Positions 26,441 to 35,213 of a DNA stretch of 64,000 nucleotides are shown here, piece by piece. The notes below the pieces were generated by a model. That model was not told where the DNA came from. It was given only the letters and a program-made list of their open reading frames with translations, and did not search any database. This DNA comes from Mitsuokella sp047974105. Its GTDB lineage: Bacteria > Bacillota > Negativicutes > Selenomonadales > Selenomonadaceae. The DNA lies in contig NZ_JBHYRS010000005.1 in assembly GCF_047974105.1 (NCBI RefSeq), forward strand, positions 62,001 to 126,000, in the 5' to 3' direction. Position 1 is the stretch's first letter. Each line of letters starts with the position of its first letter. The position numbers and the translations under genes were made by a program.

Positions 26441-27349
26441 ATGATCTACACCGTAACATTCAACCCGTCGCTCGATTACATCGTCCGCCTCGATTCCTTC
26501 ACGGCCGGCGAAATCAACCGCGTCAACTACGAACAGGTCTTAGGCGGCGGCAAGGGCATCAACGTCTCGATCGTCCTCGGCAATCTCGGACATGAGAGCA
26601 CGGCCCTCGGCTTTACGGCAGGTTTCACGGGCGAAGAAATCAAGCGCCAGCTCGACGGCTTCGGCGTCAAACATGACTTCGTCCAGCTTGAAAACGGCTT
26701 TACGCGCATCAACGTCAAAGTCAAGGCCGACAAAGAGACCGAAATCAACGGTCAGGGTCCTGACATCAGCGAAACCAAGCGCGAAGAGCTCTTCGCCAAG
26801 CTCGACAAACTGCAGGAAGGCGATACGCTCGTACTCGCCGGCTCCATCCCGAAGACGCTGCCGGATGACATCTACGAAAAAATCATGGCACGCCTTGAAG
26901 GCCGCGGCATCCGCATCGTCGTCGACGCCGAAAAGAAGCTGCTGCTGAACGTCCTGAAGTACCATCCGTTCCTCATCAAACCGAACAACCACGAACTCGG
27001 CGATATGTTCGGCGTCAAGCTCACGACGGATGAAGAAATTGTCACGTACGCCAAGAAGCTGCAGGAAAAAGGCGCTCAGAACGTCCTGATTTCCATGGCC
27101 GGCGACGGCGCCATCCTGCTGACGGCCGATGGCAGACACTTCAAGAGCCCGGCCCCGAAAGGCAAACTCGTCAACTCCGTCGGCGCTGGCGACTCCATGG
27201 TAGCAGGCTTCCTCACGGGCTGCCTCGAATCCGATGGCGACCTTGAAAAGGCTTTCTTCATGGGCGTAGCCACGGGCTCTGCTTCCGCATTCAGCGAAAA
27301 TCTCGCGACGCGTCCGGAAGTCGAGGCACTTCTCAAGACCATTTGTTAA
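26441..27349 (+). CDS. fruK: 1-phosphofructokinase
   Basis: PfkB/ribokinase-family kinase (302 aa) converting fructose 1-phosphate to fructose 1,6-bisphosphate. N-terminal MIYTVTFNPSLDYIVRLDSF and GGGKGINVSIVLGNLG are typical of FruK, and the C-terminal catalytic motif is SVGAGDSMVAGF (catalytic Asp). The ATG at 26441 lies after GGAGAG of the fruR stop region. Middle gene of the fru operon, taking the product of FruA into glycolysis. Confidence 0.95.
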   Translation: MIYTVTFNPSLDYIVRLDSFTAGEINRVNYEQVLGGGKGINVSIVLGNLGHESTALGFTAGFTGEEIKRQLDGFGVKHDFVQLENGFTRINVKVKADKETEINGQGPDISETKREELFAKLDKLQEGDTLVLAGSIPKTLPDDIYEKIMARLEGRGIRIVVDAEKKLLLNVLKYHPFLIKPNNHELGDMFGVKLTTDEEIVTYAKKLQEKGAQNVLISMAGDGAILLTADGRHFKSPAPKGKLVNSVGAGDSMVAGFLTGCLESDGDLEKAFFMGVATGSASAFSENLATRPEVEALLKTIC

Positions 27350-27409
27350 TGTGATTTGCTTTTATGCATCTAATTCAATAATTTAAGCATACGATAAGGG
27401 GAGAATCTA

Positions 27410-29329
27410 ATGCGTATTACGGACTTGCTCAAGAGCGAAAGCATCGCTCTGGGCGTAAAACCTACTGACAAAGAGTCAGCAATCCGTCAGCTCGCTGACC
27501 TCATGGCAGCTTCTGGCAACCTTGCGGACAAAGATCAGTATCTCAAAGATGTCTTCGCACGCGAAGCATCGGGCACGACGGGCCTCGGCGACGGTATTGC
27601 CACGCCGCATGCCAAGAGCAAAGGCGTCAAAGAAGCCGGCCTCGCCGCTATGACGGTGCCGGAAGGCATGGACTTTGAGTCCATGGACGGCAACCCGGCC
27701 CGCCTGTTCTTCATGATTGCCGCACCGGATTCCGCGAACGACGCGCACATCCAGATTCTGCAGCAGCTGGCCATGATGATCATGGACCCGGATTTCAAGG
27801 AAGCTTTGATTGCCGCGAAGACGAAGGAAGAATTCCTGCACCTCATCGACCTCAAGGAAGACGGCAAATTCGAAGCACCGAAGGCAGACGCCTCGGAAGA
27901 AACTGCTGTTGAAGAAGCACCGAAGAGCGACCACATCCAGGTCCTCGCCGTCACGGCCTGCCCGACGGGCATTGCCCATACGTTCATGGCAGCCGAAAGC
28001 CTTGAGCAGCATGCCAAGAAACGCGGCATTTCCATCAAGGTCGAGACGAACGGCTCCGGCGGTGCAAAGAACATCCTGACGGATGACGAAATTGCCGCAG
28101 CAGACGGCATCATCGTCGCTGCCGACAAAAACGTTGCCATGGCCCGTTTCAACGGCAAGAAAGTCGTCATCACGAAAGTTGCCGACGGCATCAACAAGGC
28201 CGATGAACTCATCGACCGCGCCCTTGCCGGTGAAGCTCCTGTTTACCACGCTTCGGGCTCCGACACGGAAGAGAGCGCCGCAGACGTACAGGGCGAGAGC
28301 CTCGGCCGTCAGATCTACAAACACCTGATGAACGGCGTATCCCATATGCTGCCGTTCGTCGTCGGCGGCGGTATCCTCATCGCCCTCGCGTTCCTGTTCG
28401 ATGATTACTCCATCGACCCGAAAAACTTCGGCTCCAACACGCCGCTCGCTAAATTCTTCAAGGATATCGGCGGTGCTTCGTTCGGCTTCATGCTGCCAGT
28501 CCTCGCTGGTTTCATCTCCATGTCGATTGCCGACCGTCCAGGCCTTGCCGTAGGTTTTGTCGGCGGTGCATTAGCCGGCACGACGGGCTCTGGCTTCCTC
28601 GGTGCCCTGATTGCTGGTTTCCTCGGCGGCTATATCGTCAACTTCCTCAAGAAAATCTCGAAGGGCCTGCCAGAATCGCTTGAAGGCATCAAGCCGATGC
28701 TCATCTATCCGTTCTTTGGTATCCTCATCATGGGCTTCATCAGCCTGTTCATCATCGCTCCGCCGGTTTCCGCCATCAACAGCTGGATGGTCGAGACCCT
28801 GAAGAACATGGACCCGTCCGCCCGCATCTTCATGGGCATGATTGTCGCCGGCATGATGGCTGTCGATATGGGCGGCCCAATCAACAAGGCTGCTTATGTC
28901 ACGGGCACGGGCCTCTTAGCTTCCGGTGAATTCCACGTCATGGCTGCGGTCATGGCCGGCGGCATGGTCCCGCCTCTTGCCATCGCCCTCTGCACGACGT
29001 TCTTCAAGAACCGCTTCACGGAGAGCGAGCGCAAAGCCGGTGTCACGAACTACGTCATGGGCCTTTCCTTCATCACCGAAGGTGCTATCCCGTTTGCCGC
29101 AGCTGACCCGCTGCGCGTCATCCCATCCTGCGTCATCGGTTCGGCCGTCACGGGTGCCCTGACGATGGCCTTTGACTGCACGCTGCGTGCTCCGCACGGC
29201 GGCATCTTCGTCGTACCGACCATTGGCAACCCGCTGATGTACCTCGTATCGATTCTCGTCGGTGCTGTTGTCGGCTGCATCATCCTCTCGATACTCAAGA
29301 AACCGCTCAAGAAGGGTGAAGAAGCCTAA
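27410..29329 (+). CDS. fruA: PTS fructose transporter, IIABC fusion
   Basis: A 639-residue phosphotransferase permease that imports fructose and phosphorylates it to fructose 1-phosphate. Domains: EIIA at residues 1-145 with phosphoryl His in GIATPHAKS (about 66); EIIB at about 175-275 with Cys in TACPTGIAHTFMAAE (about 183); and EIIC from about 300 with multiple helices, including GFVGGALAGTTGSGFLG. The IIA-IIB-IIC order is standard for fructose PTS. Ends at a strong terminator. Components are encoded as one chain; general PTS proteins are outside the window. Confidence 0.96.
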   Translation: MRITDLLKSESIALGVKPTDKESAIRQLADLMAASGNLADKDQYLKDVFAREASGTTGLGDGIATPHAKSKGVKEAGLAAMTVPEGMDFESMDGNPARLFFMIAAPDSANDAHIQILQQLAMMIMDPDFKEALIAAKTKEEFLHLIDLKEDGKFEAPKADASEETAVEEAPKSDHIQVLAVTACPTGIAHTFMAAESLEQHAKKRGISIKVETNGSGGAKNILTDDEIAAADGIIVAADKNVAMARFNGKKVVITKVADGINKADELIDRALAGEAPVYHASGSDTEESAADVQGESLGRQIYKHLMNGVSHMLPFVVGGGILIALAFLFDDYSIDPKNFGSNTPLAKFFKDIGGASFGFMLPVLAGFISMSIADRPGLAVGFVGGALAGTTGSGFLGALIAGFLGGYIVNFLKKISKGLPESLEGIKPMLIYPFFGILIMGFISLFIIAPPVSAINSWMVETLKNMDPSARIFMGMIVAGMMAVDMGGPINKAAYVTGTGLLASGEFHVMAAVMAGGMVPPLAIALCTTFFKNRFTESERKAGVTNYVMGLSFITEGAIPFAAADPLRVIPSCVIGSAVTGALTMAFDCTLRAPHGGIFVVPTIGNPLMYLVSILVGAVVGCIILSILKKPLKKGEEA

Positions 29330-29362
29330 TCGCAACATAAACAAATAAACGATTGAACTAAT

Positions 29363-29412
29363 AAAAAGGAACATCCCTGCAAGACCAATACTTGCAGGGA
29401 TGTTCCTTTTTT
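29363..29412 (+). terminator. Terminator of the fru operon
   Basis: Perfect 21-base stem between 29363-29383 and 29391-29411, loop of seven, T-rich end. It also suits the convergent mgtC-like gene on minus. Confidence 0.93.
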
Positions 29413-29426
29413 ATGTCCTTTTGCGT

Positions 29427-30119
29427 TCAGGCAAGGTCGACGCGCTGTACGCCCTCAAGGCTGCGCACGGCGTCAGCAACAATGACGCCCTTGATTCCCT
29501 TGGGATTGTAGACCTCAAGGTCGATATAGAGCAGGTGCGGCCTGTTTTTCTCGCGTTCCCCCTCTTCGATATCCTCGCCTTTCACCTTAATGCTGCGGAT
29601 ATGAAGATTCATCTCTTCCAGACAGTTATTGATGAGCAGCAGCTGACCGGGCTTGTCAACGGTATGGACGGACAGGGAAAAATTCGTCTCGTGGTCGACC
29701 CATTCATCGAGGCGTGACAGTGCCCCGAGCGTCACAAAGACAAGTGCCGTCGTCAAAAGCGCCCCCTGATAAAAGCCGCCGCCCACGGCGAGTCCGACGC
29801 CCGCGACGACCCAGAGGCAGGCCGCCGTCGTCAGTCCCGTGACCGTCAGCCCTTCCTTCATGATGGCACCGGCGCCAAGAAAGCCGATGCCGCTGACGAC
29901 CTGCGCCGCGAGTCTCGCAGGGTCCGCATTCGTATGCCCCTCAACCTCGGCATAGATGCTCTGTGACATAATCATGACAAGGCACGAGCCGAGGCAGACG
30001 AGCATATTCGTGCGCAGCCCCGCGGATTTGCGGCGGGCCTGACGTTCGTAGCCGATGATGCCGCCCAAGATACAGGACAAAACGAGACGCAGCAGAAGTT
30101 CTTCCGATGTTAATATCAT
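29427..30119 (-). CDS. MgtC/SapB-family membrane protein
   Basis: A 230-residue protein with four to five N-terminal helices and a soluble C-terminal ACT-like domain (after about residue 140). Family hallmarks: GYERQARRKSAGLRTNMLVCLGS and VVSGIGFLGAGAIMKEG. Members affect magnesium homeostasis or envelope energetics; the precise role here is unknown. The start has no clear ribosome site, and the region upstream is the DnaA-box cluster. Confidence 0.88.
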   Translation of the reverse strand: MILTSEELLLRLVLSCILGGIIGYERQARRKSAGLRTNMLVCLGSCLVMIMSQSIYAEVEGHTNADPARLAAQVVSGIGFLGAGAIMKEGLTVTGLTTAACLWVVAGVGLAVGGGFYQGALLTTALVFVTLGALSRLDEWVDHETNFSLSVHTVDKPGQLLLINNCLEEMNLHIRSIKVKGEDIEEGEREKNRPHLLYIDLEVYNPKGIKGVIVADAVRSLEGVQRVDLA

Positions 30120-30128
30120 GTAAATTTT

Positions 30129-30373
30129 TTATCCACAAAGAAATCCACAGCTGTGGATATCTCTTTATGAACACTCCTTTCCTTTCACTTTCCTACTATA
30201 ATATATACAGCCTCTTGTGCATACTGTGGTTAAATATTTCCCCAAACTTGCCTAAAATCTGTGGATAATGTGGATAAGTCCGTGGATAACCCCATATATA
30301 CGCATAAAGTTATCCACCATTCCCATATCTTGGGTTTTAGCCTGTGACTTTTCCCACTTCTGCCTGTGGATAT
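30129..30373. promoter_or_regulatory. Cluster of DnaA boxes (candidate origin or DnaA-titration site)
   Basis: The 262-bp gap between the mgtC-like and CYTH genes has three perfect 9-mer DnaA boxes: TTATCCACA at 30129-30137 and two abutting TGTGGATAA at 30260-30268 and 30269-30277. One-mismatch versions lie at 30152, 30225, 30281, 30310 and 30365. ATCCACAGCTGTGGAT (30143-30158) is a perfect palindrome. Between them is AT-rich sequence (30195-30240) that could melt. dnaA is not in the window, so I cannot tell an origin from a DnaA-binding control site. Confidence 0.7.
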
Positions 30374-30381
30374 CCCCAGGC

Positions 30382-30858
30382 TCATTTTTTCTTATCCGCA
30401 GCCCACTGTTGATAAGGATGAAGGCTAAGACTCGAGTTATAGTAACGCTCGTCCCCTGAGACTTCCGCACCGGCCCACGCCGGCTTCGCAAAAACGGTAT
30501 CTTCGGCCGGCAGTTCAATTTCAGCAACCCTGAGCTCTTCATTTGCTCCGGCAAAAATATCGACTTCCCACGTATGACCTTCATATTCCTCAAGATAGCG
30601 CGTTTTTTCCACAGGGGGCTTCTCGCAGAGCTTCATCATCGCCTCAGCATCGGCCAGCGGAATCTCATACTCAAACTCCGCCCGCCGGATGCCCTCATTG
30701 CGTCCCTTGACGGTCAGATAGCCCTTATCCCCCTTGATGCGCACGCGCACCGTGCGTTCCGGCGCCGACGAAAGGTACCCCTGCGCGATGCGCACGCCTT
30801 TATGTTGGGGCCGCCAGCCCTCTTTCACGAGAAATTTGCGCTCGATTTCTTCTGCCAT
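30382..30858 (-). CDS. CYTH-domain protein
   Basis: A 158-residue single CYTH domain (class IV adenylate cyclase/thiamine triphosphatase fold), which binds triphosphate substrates in a tunnel. The hallmark N-terminal ExExK appears as EIERKFLV. Downstream, basic and acidic strand residues such as RTVRVRIKGDKGYLTVKG and EVDIFAGANEELRVAEIEL follow the family pattern. Start at 30858, behind GGGGCAGGA. Inorganic tri- or polyphosphatase activity is likely, adenylate cyclase less so. It lies 14 bases after the decayed crp-like gene. Confidence 0.88.
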   Translation of the reverse strand: MAEEIERKFLVKEGWRPQHKGVRIAQGYLSSAPERTVRVRIKGDKGYLTVKGRNEGIRRAEFEYEIPLADAEAMMKLCEKPPVEKTRYLEEYEGHTWEVDIFAGANEELRVAEIELPAEDTVFAKPAWAGAEVSGDERYYNSSLSLHPYQQWAADKKK

Positions 30859-30872
30859 ATTCCTGCCCCTTT

Positions 30873-31395
30873 CTATGCTTCTGCCATTTCCGTCAGCAGT
30901 CTCTGCCGCTGTGCCGCAGTCAGGCATATCTTGCCATGGAACAGGCCGATATAGCCCTGTTCCACAAAACTGTCGATGCAGCGCTGCAGTGTGCGGATGC
31001 TCATGCCGATTTCATCGGCAATCTGGCGGCGCGTCGTCTTGATGACCATCTCGCGGCCCATATCCTGCGTCTCGGCCAGAAGATACGAGGACAGGCGCTC
31101 CTGCGCCGGAATGTACTTGATATTGCCGAGCTGCGTCATCGTCGCGCCGACGGCATCGGCAAAGATGCGCGCCACCGTGAAGAAAAACTCCGTATCGCGT
31201 CGCAAAGATGTAATGGCGTCCATCGAGATAATCCTTACTGATCTGCACCTTGCCGCTGAGCAAAACGTAGATGAATTTGACCGGGTCCCCCTTCTGCATG
31301 AGGACGTTTCCCTTCGAGACTTTCTTCTTATGCACGGAGCGTGCGATATCCTCCGACATGTTGTTCAGTGCTTCCAGCAATTCCAAACAAATCAC
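30873..31395 (-). pseudogene. Crp/Fnr-family regulator, internally deleted and frameshifted
   Basis: Two reading frames of one gene. The 5' part gives the start of the cyclic-nucleotide-binding domain (LEALNNMSEDIARSVHKKKV... to GKVQISKDYLDG). The 3' part, in another frame, starts at DAITSLRRDTEFFFTVARIF and includes the dimer helix and the complete helix-turn-helix (RRQIADEIGMSIRTLQRCID). About 50-60 residues of the sensor domain are missing at the junction near 31205, and the frame is broken there. A downstream ATG at 31223 could still make the DNA-binding half. Intact family members have about 220 residues. Confidence 0.8.
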
Positions 31396-31493
31396 TTCCT
31401 TACGAAATAATTCTCAAAAGTGCCACGCGTCCTGTTTTGCGCCTTTCTTTCAGTATAGAATAAAGACATAGAAAAAGAAAGGAGCGTACGCCA

Positions 31494-31850
31494 ATGAGTA
31501 CACCACATATTGCCGCCGAACGAGGAGAAATTGCTGAGCGCGTCCTGCTGCCGGGAGACCCGCTGCGCGCCAAACACATCGCCGAGACCTTTCTGACCGA
31601 CGCAAGATGCTACAGCAATATCCGCAACGTCCTCGGCTACACCGGCCTTTACAAGGGCAAACGCATTTCCGTCCAGAGCACGGGCATGGGCATTCCATCC
31701 ATCTCCATCTACACGAAAGAGCTCATCACGGAATACGGCGCCAAGACACTCATTCGCGTCGGCAATGTCATGAGCAACGACCGTTTCTACAACGATGAAA
31801 TTGATAAAACGAAACTTCGCGACTACGGCATTCTCGCCGTTGAGTCCTGA
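31494..31850 (+). pseudogene. deoD: Purine nucleoside phosphorylase DeoD, internally deleted
   Basis: Codes for 118 residues against about 235 in intact DeoD. The N-terminus is normal (MSTPHIAAERGEIAERVLLPGDPLRAKHI, GMGIPSISIYTKELI). After KTLIRVG the sequence jumps to NVMSNDRFYN, skipping about 64 residues, because family members carry a second RVG there. After ILAVE it stops one codon later, skipping the C-terminal 45-50 residues. A terminator 14 bases after the stop suggests the stop is the native one. Both deletions keep frame. The active-site halves are lost, so the enzyme is probably inactive. Confidence 0.85.
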
Positions 31851-31863
31851 TTTTCCCCATAGA

Positions 31864-31892
31864 ACCGGAAGCAAAATGCTTCCGGTCTTTTT
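31864..31892 (+). terminator. Terminator of deoD
   Basis: ACCGGAAGC-aaaat-GCTTCCGGT followed by a T run. Confidence 0.9.
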
Positions 31893-31917
31893 TTATCCCC
31901 GCAAATAAAACACAAAC

Positions 31918-31966
31918 AAAAATCTCAATGAAGCAGAGGAAGAGCCACCGCTTCATTGAGATTTTT
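31918..31966. terminator. Terminator of tlpA-ccdA
   Basis: 17-base perfect stem (31918-31934 with 31950-31966), T run on both strands. Confidence 0.85.
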
Positions 31967-32013
31967 GCGTTGAGATTTTAGAGACTTTTGCTTAACGAAT
32001 GGAAAATTTAGCA

Positions 32014-32712
32014 TCACATACCTGGGAAGAACTGCCAAAGCCAGCCAACCAGCCGATTGATTTCATTGAACCAGACGAGTAGGCCAAAGAGAATCAGCAC
32101 ATAGCCCGATGCGGCCTGAAGCTTTGGCAGCCAGGCATAGACCACGCGCAGGCGCACGAGGCAGTTCTGCCAGACGGCCGTCAAAAGGAAGAACGGCACA
32201 GCAAAGCCAAGGGCATAGGCAAAGAGCAGCCATGCCCCCTGCCATACCTTCGCCGTCTGTCCGGCGTAAAAGAGGATGACGGCAAGAACAGGGCCCGTGC
32301 AGGGCGTCCAGCCCAGTGTAAACGCAGCACCGAGTAAGAATGTGCCGAAGAGACCGAGCCCCCTGAGCTTAGGCGAGAGTAGCGGGCGGCATTCGCGTGA
32401 GAGGATAGAAGAATGAATGATCCCCGCCATAAAAGCTCCCATGATAATCATCAGTACAGCCCCGATGCGCCGCATGGCCTCACCATGCAGCAGCAGGAAC
32501 TGTCCAAGCCAGGAAGCTGTCGCTCCCATCAGCACAAACATCAGCGTAAAGCCCGCCAGAAAAGACGTGACCATCATATAGCGATGTCCTGCCGCTTCCC
32601 CATCGGACTGGACAAGCAGCATCGAAAATACCGGCAGCATCGGCACAACGCAGGGCGAAGCGAAAGAAATGAACCCCGCCAGCACGGCCATAAAGAAAGA
32701 TACCTCCTGCAT
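32014..32712 (-). CDS. ccdA: CcdA-type thiol-disulfide transmembrane transporter
   Basis: A 232-residue, six-helix protein of the CcdA/DsbD-beta family that carries reducing equivalents from cytoplasmic thioredoxin across the inner membrane. The two redox cysteines are visible in FISFASPCVVPMLPVF (helix 1) and LGWTPCTGPVL (helix 4). Four bases downstream of the thioredoxin-like gene, so the pair works together: CcdA should reduce that protein. Intact, unlike its neighbours on both sides. Confidence 0.92.
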   Translation of the reverse strand: MQEVSFFMAVLAGFISFASPCVVPMLPVFSMLLVQSDGEAAGHRYMMVTSFLAGFTLMFVLMGATASWLGQFLLLHGEAMRRIGAVLMIIMGAFMAGIIHSSILSRECRPLLSPKLRGLGLFGTFLLGAAFTLGWTPCTGPVLAVILFYAGQTAKVWQGAWLLFAYALGFAVPFFLLTAVWQNCLVRLRVVYAWLPKLQAASGYVLILFGLLVWFNEINRLVGWLWQFFPGM

Positions 32713-32716
32713 CGGT

Positions 32717-33307
32717 TTATTTTTCCTCTGCCTTCAGTTTCTCAATTTCCGACTCCAGCTTTTCCTGGGTCGTACCGCCGACCTGCTGATAGCGCACGAT
32801 GCCCTTCGCATCGATGATCAGCGTGGTTGGGATGTACTTCACCAGATAATCCGAAGCCGCCTTGTCCTCGGGATCCAGCAGCACCGGCAGCTCATAGCCA
32901 TTTTCCTTCAGGAAGCTCTGAATCTTTTCAGGGCTCTCCTGCATATTGATGGCATAGAAATTCACATGCTCGTGTTTCGCCGAAGCAAATTTCTGGATTT
33001 CCGGCAGTTCGGCACGGCAGGGAGGACACCACGTGGCCCAGAAGTTCAGCACATAAATCGTGTTGTCTTTTGTCCCGTCTATCGTCACGTCCCTACCGTC
33101 CAATGCCTTGAGCGCGAGTTTCGGCGCGGCTTTGCCATCAAGCGGTGACTTTGTCAGGTCTTCATTTTCCTGCTGAGTCTGCTGTGACTGCTGTGCTTCC
33201 GCCGTTCCCGCGGCATTATTCTTTTGATGCTCACCGATATAATCGTAACAGACCCCTGCCAGCACGAGCAGCACTGCTAAGACTGCTCCTATGATTTTTT
33301 TCATCAT
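32717..33307 (-). CDS. TlpA/ResA-like membrane-tethered thiol-disulfide oxidoreductase
   Basis: About 196 residues: an N-terminal uncleaved or lipid-free signal anchor (IIGAVLAVLLVLAGVCYDYI), a Gln/Asn-rich linker, then a thioredoxin fold with WCPPC (NFWATWCPPCRAELPEIQ) and the cis-Pro loop YIPTTLIID. It would reduce disulfides outside the membrane, for example in cytochrome c maturation or oxidative repair. Start is ATG at 33307 or 33304, both after GGGGG; the second has the better spacing. Operon with ccdA. Confidence 0.9.
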   Translation of the reverse strand: MMKKIIGAVLAVLLVLAGVCYDYIGEHQKNNAAGTAEAQQSQQTQQENEDLTKSPLDGKAAPKLALKALDGRDVTIDGTKDNTIYVLNFWATWCPPCRAELPEIQKFASAKHEHVNFYAINMQESPEKIQSFLKENGYELPVLLDPEDKAASDYLVKYIPTTLIIDAKGIVRYQQVGGTTQEKLESEIEKLKAEEK

Positions 33308-33390
33308 AATCCCCCTTTGCGTCATGGATTTTCGATGCTTCTCCGTGCAGCAGTGCCCTTTACAGCGATTCCGCCTGATTCTTTCTTATC

Positions 33391-34117
33391 TTAGAAGAAG
33401 AAATCCACGCGGCCGAACAGCTTTTCAGCATCCCTGTCAGCGACGATATCCTTGCCCTTGAAATACCTGCCAATCAGCAGGACGAATCTTGCCGACTTTG
33501 ACCGTCCAATCCGGGAAACGTCCCTCGGCCCAGACGCGCTTGAGCTCGACTTTTTCGCAGCCGCGCACGCCCGAATCCTTCTGCAGCTTCGTCTGTGCAT
33601 CGAGACGGGCATGAGCCGACCAATGGCTGTCAAGGTCAGCATTCGGTTCCAAGCGGAACAACAGGTCGTCATCATTATGCTTCGTCTTATGGGACGGGTC
33701 CTGCGTATCGTGACGCGTGCTCGTATACGTGTACTCCATGACGCCGTTCCATTTGACCCTGTCGGCATTGCGCTCAAGGGTTGCCACGCGGACACCGAGG
33801 TTCCCGAGCTCTGCCGAGAACTCCGCGGCGAGCTTATCAATGACGCTGCGGTCCGCAGCCGAAACATCCGTTCTTGCCATGGCCTTGGCGACCATCCGGG
33901 CCATCTCGTAGCGCATGATGGCTTTATCCCCGCGGTAGGTGTTATCCCCATAACCATCTACCACGCCATCCTGCGCCAGCGTCTCGATTGCATCGTAGGC
34001 CCAATGGTCTTTCGGCACATCAGCAAACAGATTGACAGAAGCTGCGGAGCATTCCCCACACATCAGCGCAGCTGTCATTGTCATGGCTGTCATCGCTAAG
34101 ATCGAACCTTTTTTCAG
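33391..34117 (-). pseudogene. SLH-domain outer-membrane porin (OmpM type), truncated
   Basis: The N-terminal part has the end of a signal peptide and an S-layer homology domain (LFADVPKDHWAYDAIETLAQDG, then YRGDKAIMRYEMARMVAKAM), a linker helix, and the first barrel strands (NGVMEYTYTSTRHD). Near 33480 the frame breaks. In another frame the gene ends in GRYFKGKDIVADRDAEKLFGRVDFFF, a typical barrel terminus with a final Phe. About 200 of some 430 residues are missing. The start codon is also gone: CTG-AAA-AAA-GGT at 34117 directly abuts the IS end. SLH-porins are typical of Negativicutes. Confidence 0.8.
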
Positions 34118-34260
34118 TGAACGTACCCCCGCCTATAGAGGCAGGGGCTTCCTGCTTCAGCGAGAACAGCACCACTGACTCTGAAGAGTTGTGGCGACTT
34201 ACACGCTCTCCACAGGCGTAAGTTTCCGTGCGACCCACGGTACTTTATGCGTTACATTAG
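34117..34260 (-). ncRNA. Candidate omega RNA (reRNA) of the IS element
   Basis: In IS605 elements the RNA guide for TnpB comes from the 3' end of tnpB plus the right end, followed by a guide copied from the flank. Here the right end contains the conserved-looking GAAGCAGGAAGCCCCTGCC...GGCGGGGG hairpin. If still made, its guide would be the start of the SLH-porin gene just beyond 34117. Boundaries are inferred from the family. TnpB is broken, so any function is doubtful. Confidence 0.4.
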
Positions 34261-35206
34261 GCGGCGGATATGCGCCTAGCTTCCTCTCTAATATTTATGG
34301 CAGCGTTCTTGTCTCGGTCATGATGACTGCCACATTTCGGGCAATCCCATTCCCTTACAGATAGGTCCCTAGTTGCATCGTTTTGGAAGCCACAAACATG
34401 ACATAGCTGACTGCTTGGATACCACTTGTCTATCTTGATAAGCTGTTTTCCTTGCCAAGCCAGCTTATATTCTAACATGTTTGTGAACATATTCCAGCCA
34501 TTGTCGGCTACAGATTTGCCAAAACTGAACTTACCACCTTTCTTGTACTTCGCCATCGCTTTGACGCTGATATCCTCGATACCTATGGCATCATAGTGGT
34601 CTACCAAGTAGCGGGCTTTTTTATGCAGGAAGTCGCGGCGTTGATTGGTCCGTGCATAGCAAAATCCAAGCCAAGAAATTTCTTCGGTATGATGGGAAGT
34701 ATTTGGTTTTCGTACTCTGCCAAAATGCTGATGTAATATTTTCCTGATGATGTTTTGCTTATGGTTACCGTCTTTATCGTACTGTTTTCCATCAAGGGAC
34801 GATGCAGGCACAATTTCACCAAACCTATTTTGGGCAGCCTGACCTTGTTCCCCTCGATTCTTACAGAACCGTGTTGGTTGTTCGTAGAATACGAAACATG
34901 GCCTGTCTTTTTCGATTGGAAGCGTGACTGGCCAAAATGTTTTCGATTTCTAAAAAAGTTATTGTACGCTTTGTTCAGGTTCATCTGTGCATTGGCAAGA
35001 GCAAGACTGTCCACTTCTTTCAGCCAAGGAAAATCTTCCTTATACGGTGCGGGAGTATTGTTCCGTTTCTTGCCGGTTTCTTTGTAGTAGTCAAGGCGGT
35101 CGCCAAGCATCTTGTTATAGATGAATCGGACACAGCCGAACGTCTTGGCAAACATAATTTTTTGTTCAGTTGTTGGATAGAGCCTGTATCGGTATGCCTT
35201 ATTCAC
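34257..35206 (-). pseudogene. tnpB: TnpB RNA-guided nuclease, internally deleted and frameshifted
   Basis: Two frames of one gene. The N-terminal part (GTG at 35206, NKAYRYRLYPTTEQKIMF...) ends at LGLDFAMHG, holding the first RuvC aspartate. The C-terminal part, in another frame, starts at TNQRRDFLHKKARYLV and keeps the RuvC glutamate (GIEDISVKAM), a zinc ribbon (CHVCGF...CPKCGS) and the third catalytic Asp (HDRDKNAAINI). About 60 residues between RuvC-I and RuvC-II are missing at a junction near 34650. Intact TnpB is about 370-400 residues. Confidence 0.85.
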
Positions 35207-35213
35207 TATAATC

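Noticed and set aside
30873..31395. Intact short regulator starting at 31223
   Set aside because: The upstream out-of-frame part clearly codes the start of the same Crp/Fnr protein, so a broken gene is more economical, though the short form may still be translated.
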